Assembly (NCBI GenBank): GCA_034439755.1
Contig: JAWXAZ010000103.1
Coordinates: 1-64,000 of the forward strand
Origin: B1 sp034439755
GTDB taxonomy: Bacteria; Bacteroidota; Bacteroidia; UKL13-3
Length of the DNA stretch: 64,000 nucleotides
Direction: 5' to 3'
Each line of letters opens with the position of its first letter. Position 1 is the first letter of the stretch. The position numbers and the translations under genes were made by a program. Shown in pieces: positions 51,284-60,647 of this stretch. Below the pieces are notes generated by a model. That model made no database searches. It was not told the DNA's origin and saw only the letters and a program-made list of their open reading frames with translations.

Positions 51284-51757
51284 ATGGAGAATAAAATCAA
51301 AATTCTTTATGTAGACGATGAAGAAAACAACCTTGTATCTTTTAAGGCCTGTTTTAGAATAAAGTATGAAGTTCATGTGGCAATTAGCGCCACTGTGGCT
51401 TTAGAAATTCTAGACAAGCATCAAGACATGCAGGTAGTGATTACAGATCAAAGAATGCCAGAAATTACGGGGGTCGAATTTCTGAAAATTTTGATTGAGA
51501 AACACCCCAATCCAATTAGAATTATGCTCACTGGTTTTGCCAATTTTGCAGATACGGTAGATGCTGTTAATTTGGGTAAAATATTTAATTACCTCAATAA
51601 ACCTTGGGAAGAAAAGTCGTTAGATGAAACCATTCAGAAGGCCATCGAAAAATTTAAGGAAGAGGATTTAATTAGAAACAAAGCACAGCAAACAGAAAGG
51701 GCCGAAAGGGTTGCAGATCAAATGGAATTTATCCTTAGACAAGAACTGCTTTCTTAA
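51284..51757 (+). CDS. Single-domain response regulator
   Basis: The 157-residue protein is a REC domain (ILYVDDEENNLVSFKACFRI, phospho-acceptor Asp in VITDQRMPEITGVEFL near 52, LTGFANFADTVDAVNLG, NYLNKPWEEK) plus a C-terminal helix (EEDLIRNKAQQTERAERVAD). No output domain. It lies divergent from the E1-nitroreductase operon across 68 bases. The REC domain shares its pattern with that of the hybrid kinase at 45014, so it is probably the partner of the kinases in this operon. Confidence 0.85.
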   Translation: MENKIKILYVDDEENNLVSFKACFRIKYEVHVAISATVALEILDKHQDMQVVITDQRMPEITGVEFLKILIEKHPNPIRIMLTGFANFADTVDAVNLGKIFNYLNKPWEEKSLDETIQKAIEKFKEEDLIRNKAQQTERAERVADQMEFILRQELLS

Positions 51758-51760
51758 TAA

Positions 51761-52702
51761 TTATTTGAGTTTAACCAAGGTGGCTCCCCCACCAAATTGC
51801 AATATATCTGCATCTTCAAATGACCCTACCACTTCTGGGTGCTTGCCTAAGTAGGTGCGTATTTTATTTTTAAGGTAGGCATTGCCCACTCCGTGAATGA
51901 ACACAATTTCTGGCATGTGGCTAACAAAGGCAGATTCCAATGTTTTAGTAAAAACATCCATTTGAAAGGCGGTAATATCATTGGAACTTCCATATCCATT
52001 GCGTTGCAAGGCCTCGTAATGTAAATCGATGATACGCGATGGCTTTGCTTTCAAATCAATTGGTTCGGCCAGAATCTTTTCTGAAAAATCGTGCGACTTA
52101 AGGGCTTGCAAATTCAATTTCTCTAATTTTTCATCTAGCCTAAAAACATAGGCTTGCTTGCTTAAGAAAAAGCAATGTTTCCAGTACTGATGAAAAGTCT
52201 TGGCCGTAAAATTTAGTGTGGCCGAAATACTGGTAGCTACAATTACACTGATAGGTTCAATGGGCAACAAAACAAAATGATAGCTAGGCCATTGCTCAAA
52301 GCTATTGAGCGTGTTCTTTCCTATAATTTTGGTTTCATCGCGCTCCAATTTTAGCGATTGATTTAGATGATAAACGCCTTGTATCTTGTGGTAAACCAAA
52401 ATCACCACAGAATCGCTTAAATTATTATGAAGATAGGCGTTAAGATTGGTGTCGCCTTCGCGCTCAAAAGCTAGAAAAATACCAAGTGGATTGTTGCTTG
52501 CGGCACGAAAAGGTTTAGCACCAGGGGCTTCGTTATTTCCAGCTTTTTCTTCAAACTTTATCTTTACTACTTCCGAAATAAGCACAGGAATTTCAAAATC
52601 ACTGTCAACCGTTACGCCTATTTGCGATTTGCCTAATATTGAGGTGACAATTCCTTCCATGTTTTCATTCAGGAACCTAACCTTATCACCTAATTGTATC
52701 AT
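51761..52702 (-). CDS. DUF2027/Smr-domain protein
   Basis: The 313 residues begin with a SH3-like segment (LGDKVRFLNENMEGIVTSIL), then a beta-rich DUF2027 middle (NPLGIFLAFEREGDTNLNAY), and a C-terminal Smr domain (RIIDLHYEALQRNGYGSSND, PEIVFIHGVGNAYLKNKIRT). Smr domains of MutS2 and relatives nick or bind nucleic acid. The function of this family is not assigned. It lies two bases downstream of ychF on the same strand. Confidence 0.8.
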   Translation of the reverse strand: MIQLGDKVRFLNENMEGIVTSILGKSQIGVTVDSDFEIPVLISEVVKIKFEEKAGNNEAPGAKPFRAASNNPLGIFLAFEREGDTNLNAYLHNNLSDSVVILVYHKIQGVYHLNQSLKLERDETKIIGKNTLNSFEQWPSYHFVLLPIEPISVIVATSISATLNFTAKTFHQYWKHCFFLSKQAYVFRLDEKLEKLNLQALKSHDFSEKILAEPIDLKAKPSRIIDLHYEALQRNGYGSSNDITAFQMDVFTKTLESAFVSHMPEIVFIHGVGNAYLKNKIRTYLGKHPEVVGSFEDADILQFGGGATLVKLK

Positions 52703-52704
52703 TT

Positions 52705-53802
52705 TTATACGTTAAATTTAAAGTGCATTACATCACCATCTTGAACCAAATATTCTTTGCCTTCCATGCTTAATTTCCCAACCTCACGGCAAGCAGATTC
52801 GCTACCATATTGAACATAATCGGCATAATGAATCACCTCTGCCTTTATAAAACCGCGCTCAAAATCGGTGTGAATTACCCCAGCAGCTTGAGGTGCCTTA
52901 AAACCTCTATGAATGGTCCAAGCTCTTACCTCTTGCACGCCTGCTGTAAAATAGGTAATTAGGTTTAGCAAACTGTAAGCCGCATGAATCAATTTAGCCA
53001 CACCCGATTCTTCCAAACCTAAGTCACTTAAAAAGGCTGTTCTGTCCTCAAAACTGTCGAGTAAGGTAATTTCTGCCTCAATAGCAGCACTAATCACCAA
53101 CACTTCAGCCTTTTCATTTTTAATAGCTTCCTTCACCTTTTCTACGTGCACATTTCCTTTAACCACGCTAGCCTCATCCACATTACATACATATAAAACG
53201 GGCTTTAAAGTAAGCAAACACAAATCGGCCACTTGCTCTAATTCGTCTTCAGTAGCTACTAGCGTACGTGCATTTAAGCCATTCTCTAAATGGTCCTTAA
53301 ATTTATTTAAAACTATTTCTGTTTTAACCGCCTCCTTATCGCCTGTCTTTGCAGCACGCGCGGTTTTCATTAATTTTTTCTCTATTGAATCAATATCCTT
53401 TAATTGCAATTCGGTATCAATTACATCCTTATCGCGCAATGGATTTACATTGCCATCCACATGAATAATATTATCGTCCTCGAAACAACGCAATACATGT
53501 ATAATGGCATCTGTTTCTCTAATATTTCCCAAAAATTGATTGCCTAAACCTTCTCCTTTGCTCGCTCCTTTTACCAACCCAGCAATGTCTACAATCTCAA
53601 TGGTGGTTGGCACCATTCTGTTTGGCTTTACAAACTCGGCCAACTTGTTCATCCTGGCATCTGGTACAGTTATTACGCCAACATTGGGCTCAATGGTACA
53701 AAAAGGAAAGTTTGCTGCCTGTGCTTTTGCATTGCTTAAACAATTAAATAAAGTCGATTTTCCTACATTGGGCAAGCCCACTATTCCACACTGTAATGCC
53801 AT
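52705..53802 (-). CDS. ychF: Redox-regulated ATPase YchF (Obg family)
   Basis: The 365-residue protein starts with a P-loop (CGIVGLPNVGKSTLFNCLSN), has the G2/G3 region (IVDIAGLVKGASKGEGLGNQ), the adenine-favouring motif NVDE (YVCNVDEASV) in place of NKxD, and a TGS-like C-terminal domain (ITYFTAGVQEVRAWTIHRGF, GFIKAEVIHYADYVQYGS). It is an ATPase linked to ribosomes and stress response. Close packing with the Smr gene suggests co-transcription. Confidence 0.95.
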   Translation of the reverse strand: MALQCGIVGLPNVGKSTLFNCLSNAKAQAANFPFCTIEPNVGVITVPDARMNKLAEFVKPNRMVPTTIEIVDIAGLVKGASKGEGLGNQFLGNIRETDAIIHVLRCFEDDNIIHVDGNVNPLRDKDVIDTELQLKDIDSIEKKLMKTARAAKTGDKEAVKTEIVLNKFKDHLENGLNARTLVATEDELEQVADLCLLTLKPVLYVCNVDEASVVKGNVHVEKVKEAIKNEKAEVLVISAAIEAEITLLDSFEDRTAFLSDLGLEESGVAKLIHAAYSLLNLITYFTAGVQEVRAWTIHRGFKAPQAAGVIHTDFERGFIKAEVIHYADYVQYGSESACREVGKLSMEGKEYLVQDGDVMHFKFNV

Positions 53803-53841
53803 TTTATTTTAGAATTTTTAGGTTATTATGTTAATCTATTA

Positions 53842-55257
53842 TTATGATTTTATGAATTGCTTCATGTCCGAAATAAGTTTTTCGGCCAAACTATTGGCGG
53901 TTGTTTCACTCTTACTTTCGGCATAAATACGAATAATGGGCTCGGTGTTCGACCTGCGCAAATGAACCCATTCTGTATCGAATTCAATCTTTAAACCATC
54001 CACCTCATTGATAGGCTGCTTTTTGTATTTCTCTTTAACCTGACTCATTAACCTGTCGATATCAATTTCTGGCGTAAGTTCTATTTTCTTCTTTGCAATG
54101 GTATAATCTGGGTAATTTTCCCTAAGCATAGAGCAGATTTTACCAAATTTTGCTAAATGCGATAAAAATAAAGCTATTCCAACCATTGCATCTCTACCAT
54201 AATGCAATTCTGGAAAAATGATTCCGCCATTGCCTTCTCCGCCAATTACAGCCTGCGTGTCCTTCATCATTTTAACCACATTTACCTCGCCCACTGCACT
54301 TGCTTGGTAACTGCCCTTATTTTTCTCTGTAATGTCTCTCAAAGCACGGGTAGAAGAAAGATTCGATACCGTGTTTTTCTTATAACCCAATCGGGCTAAT
54401 TTCTCCTCGCTGGTGTTTTTTAACACATAATCAGCAATGGCTACCAAGGTATATTCTTCCCCAAACATGCTGCCATCTTCGCTCACCAATGCCAACCTAT
54501 CTACATCTGGATCAACCACAATGCCCAAATCTGCCTTGTTGCGCTTTACTTCACCCGAAATAGCCGTTAAATTCTCTGGTAATGGCTCTGGGTTATGCGG
54601 AAACTTGCCATCTGGCGTACAATACAATTCAACCACATCATCCACACCCAAGGCACTTAACAACATGGGCAAAGCAATGCCACCAGTTGAATTTACCGCA
54701 TCTATAACTACCTTAAATTTCTTTGCCTTTATAGCCGCCACATCCACCAAATCAATGGCCAAAATAGCATCAATATGCTTTTGAATATAATCGTTGCGCT
54801 CAACACGTTTACCTAATTTGTCTACCTCCGCAAACTCAATTTTATTGCTATCGGCAATGGATAAAACTTCTCTGCCTATTTCATCAGAAATGAATTCACC
54901 TTTATCGTTTAGCAACTTTAAAGCATTCCATTGCTTGGGATTGTGACTGGCAGTTAATATTATTCCACCTTGTGCGCCTTCCATCACCACAGCCATTTCT
55001 ACTGTTGGCGTGGTGCTTAAGCCCAAATCAATTACATCAATTCCCAAACCCATCAGGGTTCCGCAAACCAATGAATTCACCATTTCACCCGAAATACGGG
55101 CATCTCTACCAACCACAATTTTAGCGTGGCTCTGGTTTTGCTTCATTAAATATCCAAATGCAGCTGTGAATTTTACAATGTCTGTAGGGGTTAATGCTTC
55201 TCCGGCTTTTCCGCCAATGGTACCTCTGATACCTGAAATCGATTTTATTAGGGTCAA
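53842..55257 (-). CDS. glmM: Phosphoglucosamine mutase / phosphohexomutase
   Basis: The alpha-D-phosphohexomutase layout is clear: the N-terminal SISGIRGTIGGKAGEALTP, the catalytic phosphoserine loop GGIILTASHNPKQWNALK, the metal loop VDPDVDRLALV, the sugar loop GGEGNGGIIFPELHYG and the phosphate loop RRSNTEPIIRIYAESKSE. The 471-residue length and sequence style match the Bacteroidota GlmM-like branch, which makes glucosamine-1-phosphate for peptidoglycan and LPS; phosphoglucomutase/phosphomannomutase activity cannot be excluded. A 147-base gap follows the RemB-like gene. Confidence 0.85.
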   Translation of the reverse strand: MTLIKSISGIRGTIGGKAGEALTPTDIVKFTAAFGYLMKQNQSHAKIVVGRDARISGEMVNSLVCGTLMGLGIDVIDLGLSTTPTVEMAVVMEGAQGGIILTASHNPKQWNALKLLNDKGEFISDEIGREVLSIADSNKIEFAEVDKLGKRVERNDYIQKHIDAILAIDLVDVAAIKAKKFKVVIDAVNSTGGIALPMLLSALGVDDVVELYCTPDGKFPHNPEPLPENLTAISGEVKRNKADLGIVVDPDVDRLALVSEDGSMFGEEYTLVAIADYVLKNTSEEKLARLGYKKNTVSNLSSTRALRDITEKNKGSYQASAVGEVNVVKMMKDTQAVIGGEGNGGIIFPELHYGRDAMVGIALFLSHLAKFGKICSMLRENYPDYTIAKKKIELTPEIDIDRLMSQVKEKYKKQPINEVDGLKIEFDTEWVHLRRSNTEPIIRIYAESKSETTANSLAEKLISDMKQFIKS

Positions 55258-55404
55258 AACGTATATTTTTAGGGCTGCAAAAATACGGTTAATGTCAGTA
55301 TTTAACAGACTTTACTTATGAATATCTGCATAATCTACTCATTATTAATATGTTTAATTAAAATACCACTGCCTTATCCACATGGCAACCAATAAAAAAT
55401 ACAA

Positions 55405-57123
55405 CTAAAAGTCGTAGTTGCGTGGCACAATATTTAACCGAATACCTATGGTAAAATACTTGGTCTCACTTTTAAAGATAGCCATCTCCGACAAGGTGCG
55501 CCTATACCCAAATTTGGCATCCACAAACAAATTGTGTTTTGGCATGTAACTCACCGTAAAATCAGTCATCAAAAGCTTAGTTTCAATACCCTGACCAATA
55601 TAATTTCCATAAACACCAGACGAATGAGTGTTATAACTCTTGCGAATATCCTTTCCAAAATTGCTGCCATTGGTATCGTTGCCATATAAAGCATAAATAA
55701 TTTTAGCACAAATATTCACCCTATTCAATGGCTGATAACGCAAAATACCAATCCCTTCGTAAAAATTTGCGCCCAAAGGATGTGCCATAAATTGCCTCAT
55801 GTTACTAAAAGATTGAGCAGCACTGTAACTGGTATATTGAAACGGTCGCGCTATGTTCAGTTCGCCTTGCAAATCAAGGTTTTTCACCCCTGCTACATCA
55901 ATGTATTTTATTCCGGTTTGAACCGAAAACTTATTATGCATCCACCCATTGCCCGCCATAATTTCCTTTAACACAAACTCCGATATCACAAATTGACCGT
56001 ACAAGGAAAAATGGTTTAAAAAATTATACTTATAGTTCATGCCAATTATGGCCTTATCGGTACTGTTCAACCCATTCTCAACCGATTTATAAAATATAAT
56101 TGGGTTCAAATAATTTGGATCAAACCCCGTATTTACATAACCACTGTCTCTGCGAAACAAAATGGTTTCAAAAATCCCAATATTAAATCGCTTTGTTAGG
56201 TTCAAACTTAAATGATGGGTAGCCATGTAATGCCTCGGCTGCGCTGCATATCCTACTGGATTAGGATCGCGTAACTCTGCCCAAATATTGGTATAATTCA
56301 TTTTCCAAATCCGCGTATTCAAGCGCATCGACAAATACTCGGGTTGCATGTTTCCCATAATAAAGGTTCGGTATCCATCCCCAATAAAATTGCGGTAATG
56401 GCCAAACTGCAAATCCATGTATTTATTTAATGAACCCGTTACATATCCACTCGATAAAAAGTAACTATAATAAGTGCCATAACCCTTTACAAAATTGGCA
56501 TATAAAAGCGTGCCATCTCTTTGGTAATATTCTCCCACCCAACTATATGGCTTTAATATTTCATCGCTAATTTGGGTGTAAAACCCAATGCGCGACCCCA
56601 CATTTCCACGTATTTCAACGCCTCTGTTGTTAATCAAAGCACGCTCCCCATTCCATTGGTTGGTCGACATTTGATAGTATAACACAGGATTTACTACCAA
56701 ATTAAAATCTTCTATTTGTGCACTATATATAGCAGCTTTGCGTGTGTACAAGGATTTTAAAAACGGCTTCTTGCTTTGGCTGTGTTCACTTTTACTCCAT
56801 TCAAAATTATCATCAATTAAATAGCCCATGTTAAAATAATCTCGCCTCGACAATCCAACGCGATTCACAGGAAAACTATCAATATAATTGGCAATAGACA
56901 TGCGCCTATAACTTTTACCCGAGCTGTGAAAATAATCATTAGCCAACTCACCAGATTTTATCTCTAGGCGATCCAAAATATGCTCACTTAAGCTACCTTG
57001 AGGCACATATGTATGTTGCCCAAAAACCTTAATGCCAGCAAAAAGACAGAGGAAAATACACAGGTGTATATGCCTATAAAGCTTTATACAACTTCTTTTT
57101 TTAAAACTACAGGTCTTTTCCAT
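55405..57123 (-). CDS. RemB-like outer-membrane/gliding-associated protein
   Basis: The 572-residue protein has a signal peptide (HLCIFLCLFAGIKVFG, cleavage before QH) preceded by a positively charged start. The mature part contains amphipathic strands and aromatic residues throughout (NRGVEIRGNVGSRIGFYTQI, MDLQFGHYRNFIGDGYRTFI). It ends in an ordered series of strands, as in a large outer-membrane barrel. The overall style resembles the Flavobacterium gliding-associated protein RemB and its homologues; this is by resemblance only. It lies 33 bases downstream of the SirB1-like gene. Confidence 0.5.
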   Translation of the reverse strand: MEKTCSFKKRSCIKLYRHIHLCIFLCLFAGIKVFGQHTYVPQGSLSEHILDRLEIKSGELANDYFHSSGKSYRRMSIANYIDSFPVNRVGLSRRDYFNMGYLIDDNFEWSKSEHSQSKKPFLKSLYTRKAAIYSAQIEDFNLVVNPVLYYQMSTNQWNGERALINNRGVEIRGNVGSRIGFYTQISDEILKPYSWVGEYYQRDGTLLYANFVKGYGTYYSYFLSSGYVTGSLNKYMDLQFGHYRNFIGDGYRTFIMGNMQPEYLSMRLNTRIWKMNYTNIWAELRDPNPVGYAAQPRHYMATHHLSLNLTKRFNIGIFETILFRRDSGYVNTGFDPNYLNPIIFYKSVENGLNSTDKAIIGMNYKYNFLNHFSLYGQFVISEFVLKEIMAGNGWMHNKFSVQTGIKYIDVAGVKNLDLQGELNIARPFQYTSYSAAQSFSNMRQFMAHPLGANFYEGIGILRYQPLNRVNICAKIIYALYGNDTNGSNFGKDIRKSYNTHSSGVYGNYIGQGIETKLLMTDFTVSYMPKHNLFVDAKFGYRRTLSEMAIFKSETKYFTIGIRLNIVPRNYDF

Positions 57124-57156
57124 GTCTCAAATGTGCATATTAAATTATTAAAAACA

Positions 57157-58095
57157 TTATTCAGGATCAAGACCCAACTCGTGAAAATCTGCCAAGGGCG
57201 GCTCTCCCAAAGAATACAAAATTTTGAGAATCTCTTGTTGCTTAAAAGGCTTTTTTAACTTCTCATACGATGAAGCCAAATTTCTGAGGATGCGTTTGAT
57301 CATATCCAAATTGCTACACGGATTCAGAAAATCGGTTTTAGTTTCAATGTGAATTTGGGTGAGAAATTGCTCTAAATTGCCTTTTGTAAAAATGGTTCCA
57401 CCATTAAAGGCATTGATATAAAACAAAATTTTCCCGCTTTGGTTCAGTATTTCCTCTATATCATTGAACCGCATTTCTACATTGCTCTTACCAAATTCCT
57501 CCATGTAAGCCATCACAAAATGCTGCGGTAAGTTAACCCCAAAAATAGGAATGTTGAGGCGTTGTGCCACTAGCAAATAAATGGCCGCTAATAAAATTGG
57601 ATTGCCCTTTTTGGTCTCTAAAACTTGGTTAATAAACGAGTTGGCTGGATCGTGGTAATTGTCTACATTGCCCTTAAAACCATGCACTTGATAAATAATA
57701 TAATTGATAATTCGCACCTTTTCATACGCGCTCAATTCATAGTTCATTTCCAACCAAACATCCAACCTCAATTTCTCAATAGCACTCACCAAATTTTGCT
57801 TTGGATAATCCGGAAATCGATATTTACAAACCAAGAAAAGACCTTCCAATAAGTCTTGATCTTTGCTTTTATGCCAAATCTCAAACTCAGAAAACAACGC
57901 ATTAAATTGAAGTTGATGAATGATGTTTTCCAATCGCTGCTGTTGCACCATGTCCTTCAACTCGCCCCAAACCTCCTCTAAAAAAGGAATCACTCCTACG
58001 CCATAAGACAACAACCGCTCCTCAATATGCTGGAAAACCTCTGGATCTTCATCGTCCAATAAAGCAACTAAAGACTTTAATTCAACTTCATTCAT
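57157..58095 (-). CDS. SirB1/transglutaminase-like domain protein
   Basis: The 312 residues contain the transglutaminase-like SirB1 region: YHDPANSFINQVLETKKGNP, ILLAAIYLLVAQRLNIPIFG, NLPQHFVMAYMEEF, and FYINAFNGGTIFTKGNLEQF. These proteins have a papain-like or repeat fold and lack a clear catalytic Cys in many members. The N-terminus is acidic and helical (about 1-90). The gene follows topA by 24 bases, so the two may share a transcript. No clear role. Confidence 0.75.
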   Translation of the reverse strand: MNEVELKSLVALLDDEDPEVFQHIEERLLSYGVGVIPFLEEVWGELKDMVQQQRLENIIHQLQFNALFSEFEIWHKSKDQDLLEGLFLVCKYRFPDYPKQNLVSAIEKLRLDVWLEMNYELSAYEKVRIINYIIYQVHGFKGNVDNYHDPANSFINQVLETKKGNPILLAAIYLLVAQRLNIPIFGVNLPQHFVMAYMEEFGKSNVEMRFNDIEEILNQSGKILFYINAFNGGTIFTKGNLEQFLTQIHIETKTDFLNPCSNLDMIKRILRNLASSYEKLKKPFKQQEILKILYSLGEPPLADFHELGLDPE

Positions 58096-58119
58096 CGCTA
58101 AAAAAAACTTCTTAAAAAA

Positions 58120-60507
58120 CTATTTAGTAGCCTTTTTAACTGCTTTTTTCTTTGCTGCCGTTTTCTTTACCGCCGTTTTTTTAGTTGGCGTAACAGCCTT
58201 AGGTGCCGCTTTTTTACCTGCGGGCTTTGCCTCTGCAGCAATTATTCCAGCAACAATTTCATAGGTTAATTCTTCAACCTTTTGAGTTTTTGCCAAGCGA
58301 TAATTGTCTTTTCCCTTAGCAATATATGGGCCCCAACGACCCATTAGCACTTTAATGTCAGCATCTTCCTCAAATGTTTTCAATAATTTATTGGCATCAG
58401 AAATACGCTTTCCCTCAATCAATTCAACCGCCCTAGCCTCATCTATGGCAAAAACATCATCCGTTTTAGGGATACTTATGAACTTACTATCATGCATTAA
58501 ATATGGTCCGAACCTACCTATGGCTGCCTTAATATTCTTTCCTTCAAATTCGCCCACAACCCGCGGCAATTTAAATAATTCTAATGCCTCTTCTACCGTA
58601 ATCGTTTCGGTTAACTGTCCTGCCCTAAGGCTTGCATACCTTGGCTTTTCCTTCTCATCATCAGAATTTTCGCCTATTTGAGCATACGGGCCATATCTAC
58701 CAACTTTTACGTAAATCGTTTTTCCGCTTTCTGGATCTGTTCCCAAAGTCCTTTCTGCATTCTGCCTTTCAGCTGTTTCATTCGTATTCGTTACCGTAGC
58801 ATGAAAAGGTCCATAAAACTTCTCAATCATTTTATTCCACACCAAATGCCCACGGGCAATCTTATCAAATTCCTCTTCCACACTGGCGGTAAAACCAAAG
58901 TCCATTATCTGCTCAAAATGCTTACCCAAGAAATCGGTCACAATCATTCCAATATCACTTGGAAACAATTTAGACTTTTCACTCGCATACTTCTCTACCC
59001 GCGCATCCCTTTGAATGTGTTCTTTCTCCAACGTTAATTGAACAAAGTTTCGCTCCTTACCTTCTCTATCTTCTTTTAGCACATAGCCACGCTTTTGAAT
59101 AGTCGAAATGGTTGGCGCATAAGTAGAAGGCCTTCCTATTCCCAATTCCTCCAACCGCTTTACCAAACTCGCCTCTGTATACCTGGGTGCAGGGCGGGTA
59201 AACTTCTCTGTTGCTTGTACCTGAATAATATTCAATTGCTCACCAATGCTTAAGGGAGGCAACATTTTGCTGCCTTCATCCTCCTGCTCATCATCGGTAC
59301 TCTCTAAATATACTTTTAAAAATCCATCAAATTTCAATACTTCACCTGTGGCAACCAATTGCTCTGGTATGCCAGAAATTGAAATAGTTGCTACCGTTTT
59401 TTCAATCTGAGCTTTAGACATTTGAGAGGCAATGGCTCGTTTATAAATAAGATCGTATAAGCGCTTTTCTTGCGGCGACCCCTCAACCTCTACATTTTCA
59501 AAATATGTGGGTCTAATAGCCTCGTGCGCCTCTTGCGCACTATCATTCTTAGTGGTATAGCGCATTGGCCTGCTGTATTGCGGACCAAAGTTCTCGCTTA
59601 TATAACTTATGGCACTAGATATAGCCGTTTCAGATAAGTTCACACTATCTGTACGCATATATGTAATTAACCCGCTTTCATATAATTTTTGAGCAACACT
59701 CATGGTGGTACTCACGCCAAAACCCATCTTTCTACTGGCTTCCTGTTGCAAGGTAGAAGTGGTAAACGGTGGCGCTGGAGATTTCTCACTAGGCTTTACC
59801 TCCAAATTTTTAATGGTAAAACTAGCGCCTCTGCACTTTTCTAAAAAGGCCATTGCCTCCGCTTCTGTCTCATAACGCTTGCCCAATTCGGCATCCATTT
59901 GTTTTCCACCAACAGAAAATTTAGCAATTACCCTAAAAGCAGAGTGGTAATTAAATTGGTTAATCTCCCTTTCTCTATCTACAATTAACCTAACTGATAC
60001 AGATTGAACCCTACCAGCACTTAAATTCGACTTAACCTTTTTCCACAATACCGGCGATAATTCAAATCCCACTAGCCTATCTAAAACCCTACGGGCTTGC
60101 TGTGCATCCACCAAATTCTTATCAATTCCTCTAGGATTCTCTATTGCCTTTAAGATAGCAGGCTTGGTAATTTCATGAAAAACGATGCGCCGTGTTTTCT
60201 TTTCATCCAAATTCAACACTTCACTTAAATGCCAGCTAATGGCCTCCCCCTCACGGTCCTCATCGGAAGCCAACCAAACCAATTCGGCATCCTTAGATAA
60301 TCTTTTTAATTCGGCTACAATTGCCTTCTTATCCTCACTTACCTCATAGCGTGGAGAAAAATCACCTTTAACATCTATGGCATCATCTCCTTTAGCAAGA
60401 TCTCGAATATGCCCAAAACAACTCTTCACAGTATAGTCATTACCAAGAAATTTCTCTATGGTTTTTGCCTTGGCCGGTGACTCAACAATTACTAAATTCT
60501 TACTCAT
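58120..60507 (-). CDS. topA: DNA topoisomerase I
   Basis: This type IA topoisomerase relaxes negative supercoils. The TOPRIM domain (NLVIVESPAKAKTIEKFLG, DEDREGEAISWHLSEV) and the active-site Tyr in SGLITYMRTDSVNLSE (near 281) are present. ARRVLDRLVGFELSPVLWKK and GIGRPSTYAPTISTIQKRGY are typical. The C-terminal part has repeat modules around GRYGPYAQIGE, GRFGPYLMHDSK and GRWGPYIAKGKDNYRL instead of zinc fingers. The last 35 residues form a Lys/Ala/Pro histone H1-like tail (KKTAVKKTAAKKKAVKKATK). Length 795. Confidence 0.96.
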   Translation of the reverse strand: MSKNLVIVESPAKAKTIEKFLGNDYTVKSCFGHIRDLAKGDDAIDVKGDFSPRYEVSEDKKAIVAELKRLSKDAELVWLASDEDREGEAISWHLSEVLNLDEKKTRRIVFHEITKPAILKAIENPRGIDKNLVDAQQARRVLDRLVGFELSPVLWKKVKSNLSAGRVQSVSVRLIVDREREINQFNYHSAFRVIAKFSVGGKQMDAELGKRYETEAEAMAFLEKCRGASFTIKNLEVKPSEKSPAPPFTTSTLQQEASRKMGFGVSTTMSVAQKLYESGLITYMRTDSVNLSETAISSAISYISENFGPQYSRPMRYTTKNDSAQEAHEAIRPTYFENVEVEGSPQEKRLYDLIYKRAIASQMSKAQIEKTVATISISGIPEQLVATGEVLKFDGFLKVYLESTDDEQEDEGSKMLPPLSIGEQLNIIQVQATEKFTRPAPRYTEASLVKRLEELGIGRPSTYAPTISTIQKRGYVLKEDREGKERNFVQLTLEKEHIQRDARVEKYASEKSKLFPSDIGMIVTDFLGKHFEQIMDFGFTASVEEEFDKIARGHLVWNKMIEKFYGPFHATVTNTNETAERQNAERTLGTDPESGKTIYVKVGRYGPYAQIGENSDDEKEKPRYASLRAGQLTETITVEEALELFKLPRVVGEFEGKNIKAAIGRFGPYLMHDSKFISIPKTDDVFAIDEARAVELIEGKRISDANKLLKTFEEDADIKVLMGRWGPYIAKGKDNYRLAKTQKVEELTYEIVAGIIAAEAKPAGKKAAPKAVTPTKKTAVKKTAAKKKAVKKATK

Positions 60508-60604
60508 CTTTTCTGCTTTCTCTTTTTAATCAGAATGCTAAATTTCACATGAAGCAACATTCTTTGTGGGGCACAATATCCGAATTACAATCCTTAAAAA
60601 AAAT

Positions 60605-60630
60605 AAAAAGCCGCTAAATAGCGGCTTTTT
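60605..60630 (-). terminator. Terminator after the M43 metalloprotease gene
   Basis: A perfect 12-bp stem AAAAAGCCGCTA/TAGCGGCTTTTT (two-base loop) lies 18 bases after the stop of the metalloprotease gene. On the minus strand the arm ends in a T run. It separates the protease transcript from topA. Confidence 0.88.
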
Positions 60631-60647
60631 ATCATACTTTTAAGATT

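Noticed and set aside
58304..59037. Long open frames on the plus strand opposite topA
   Set aside because: They are antisense shadows with no family resemblance and no start or spacing support.
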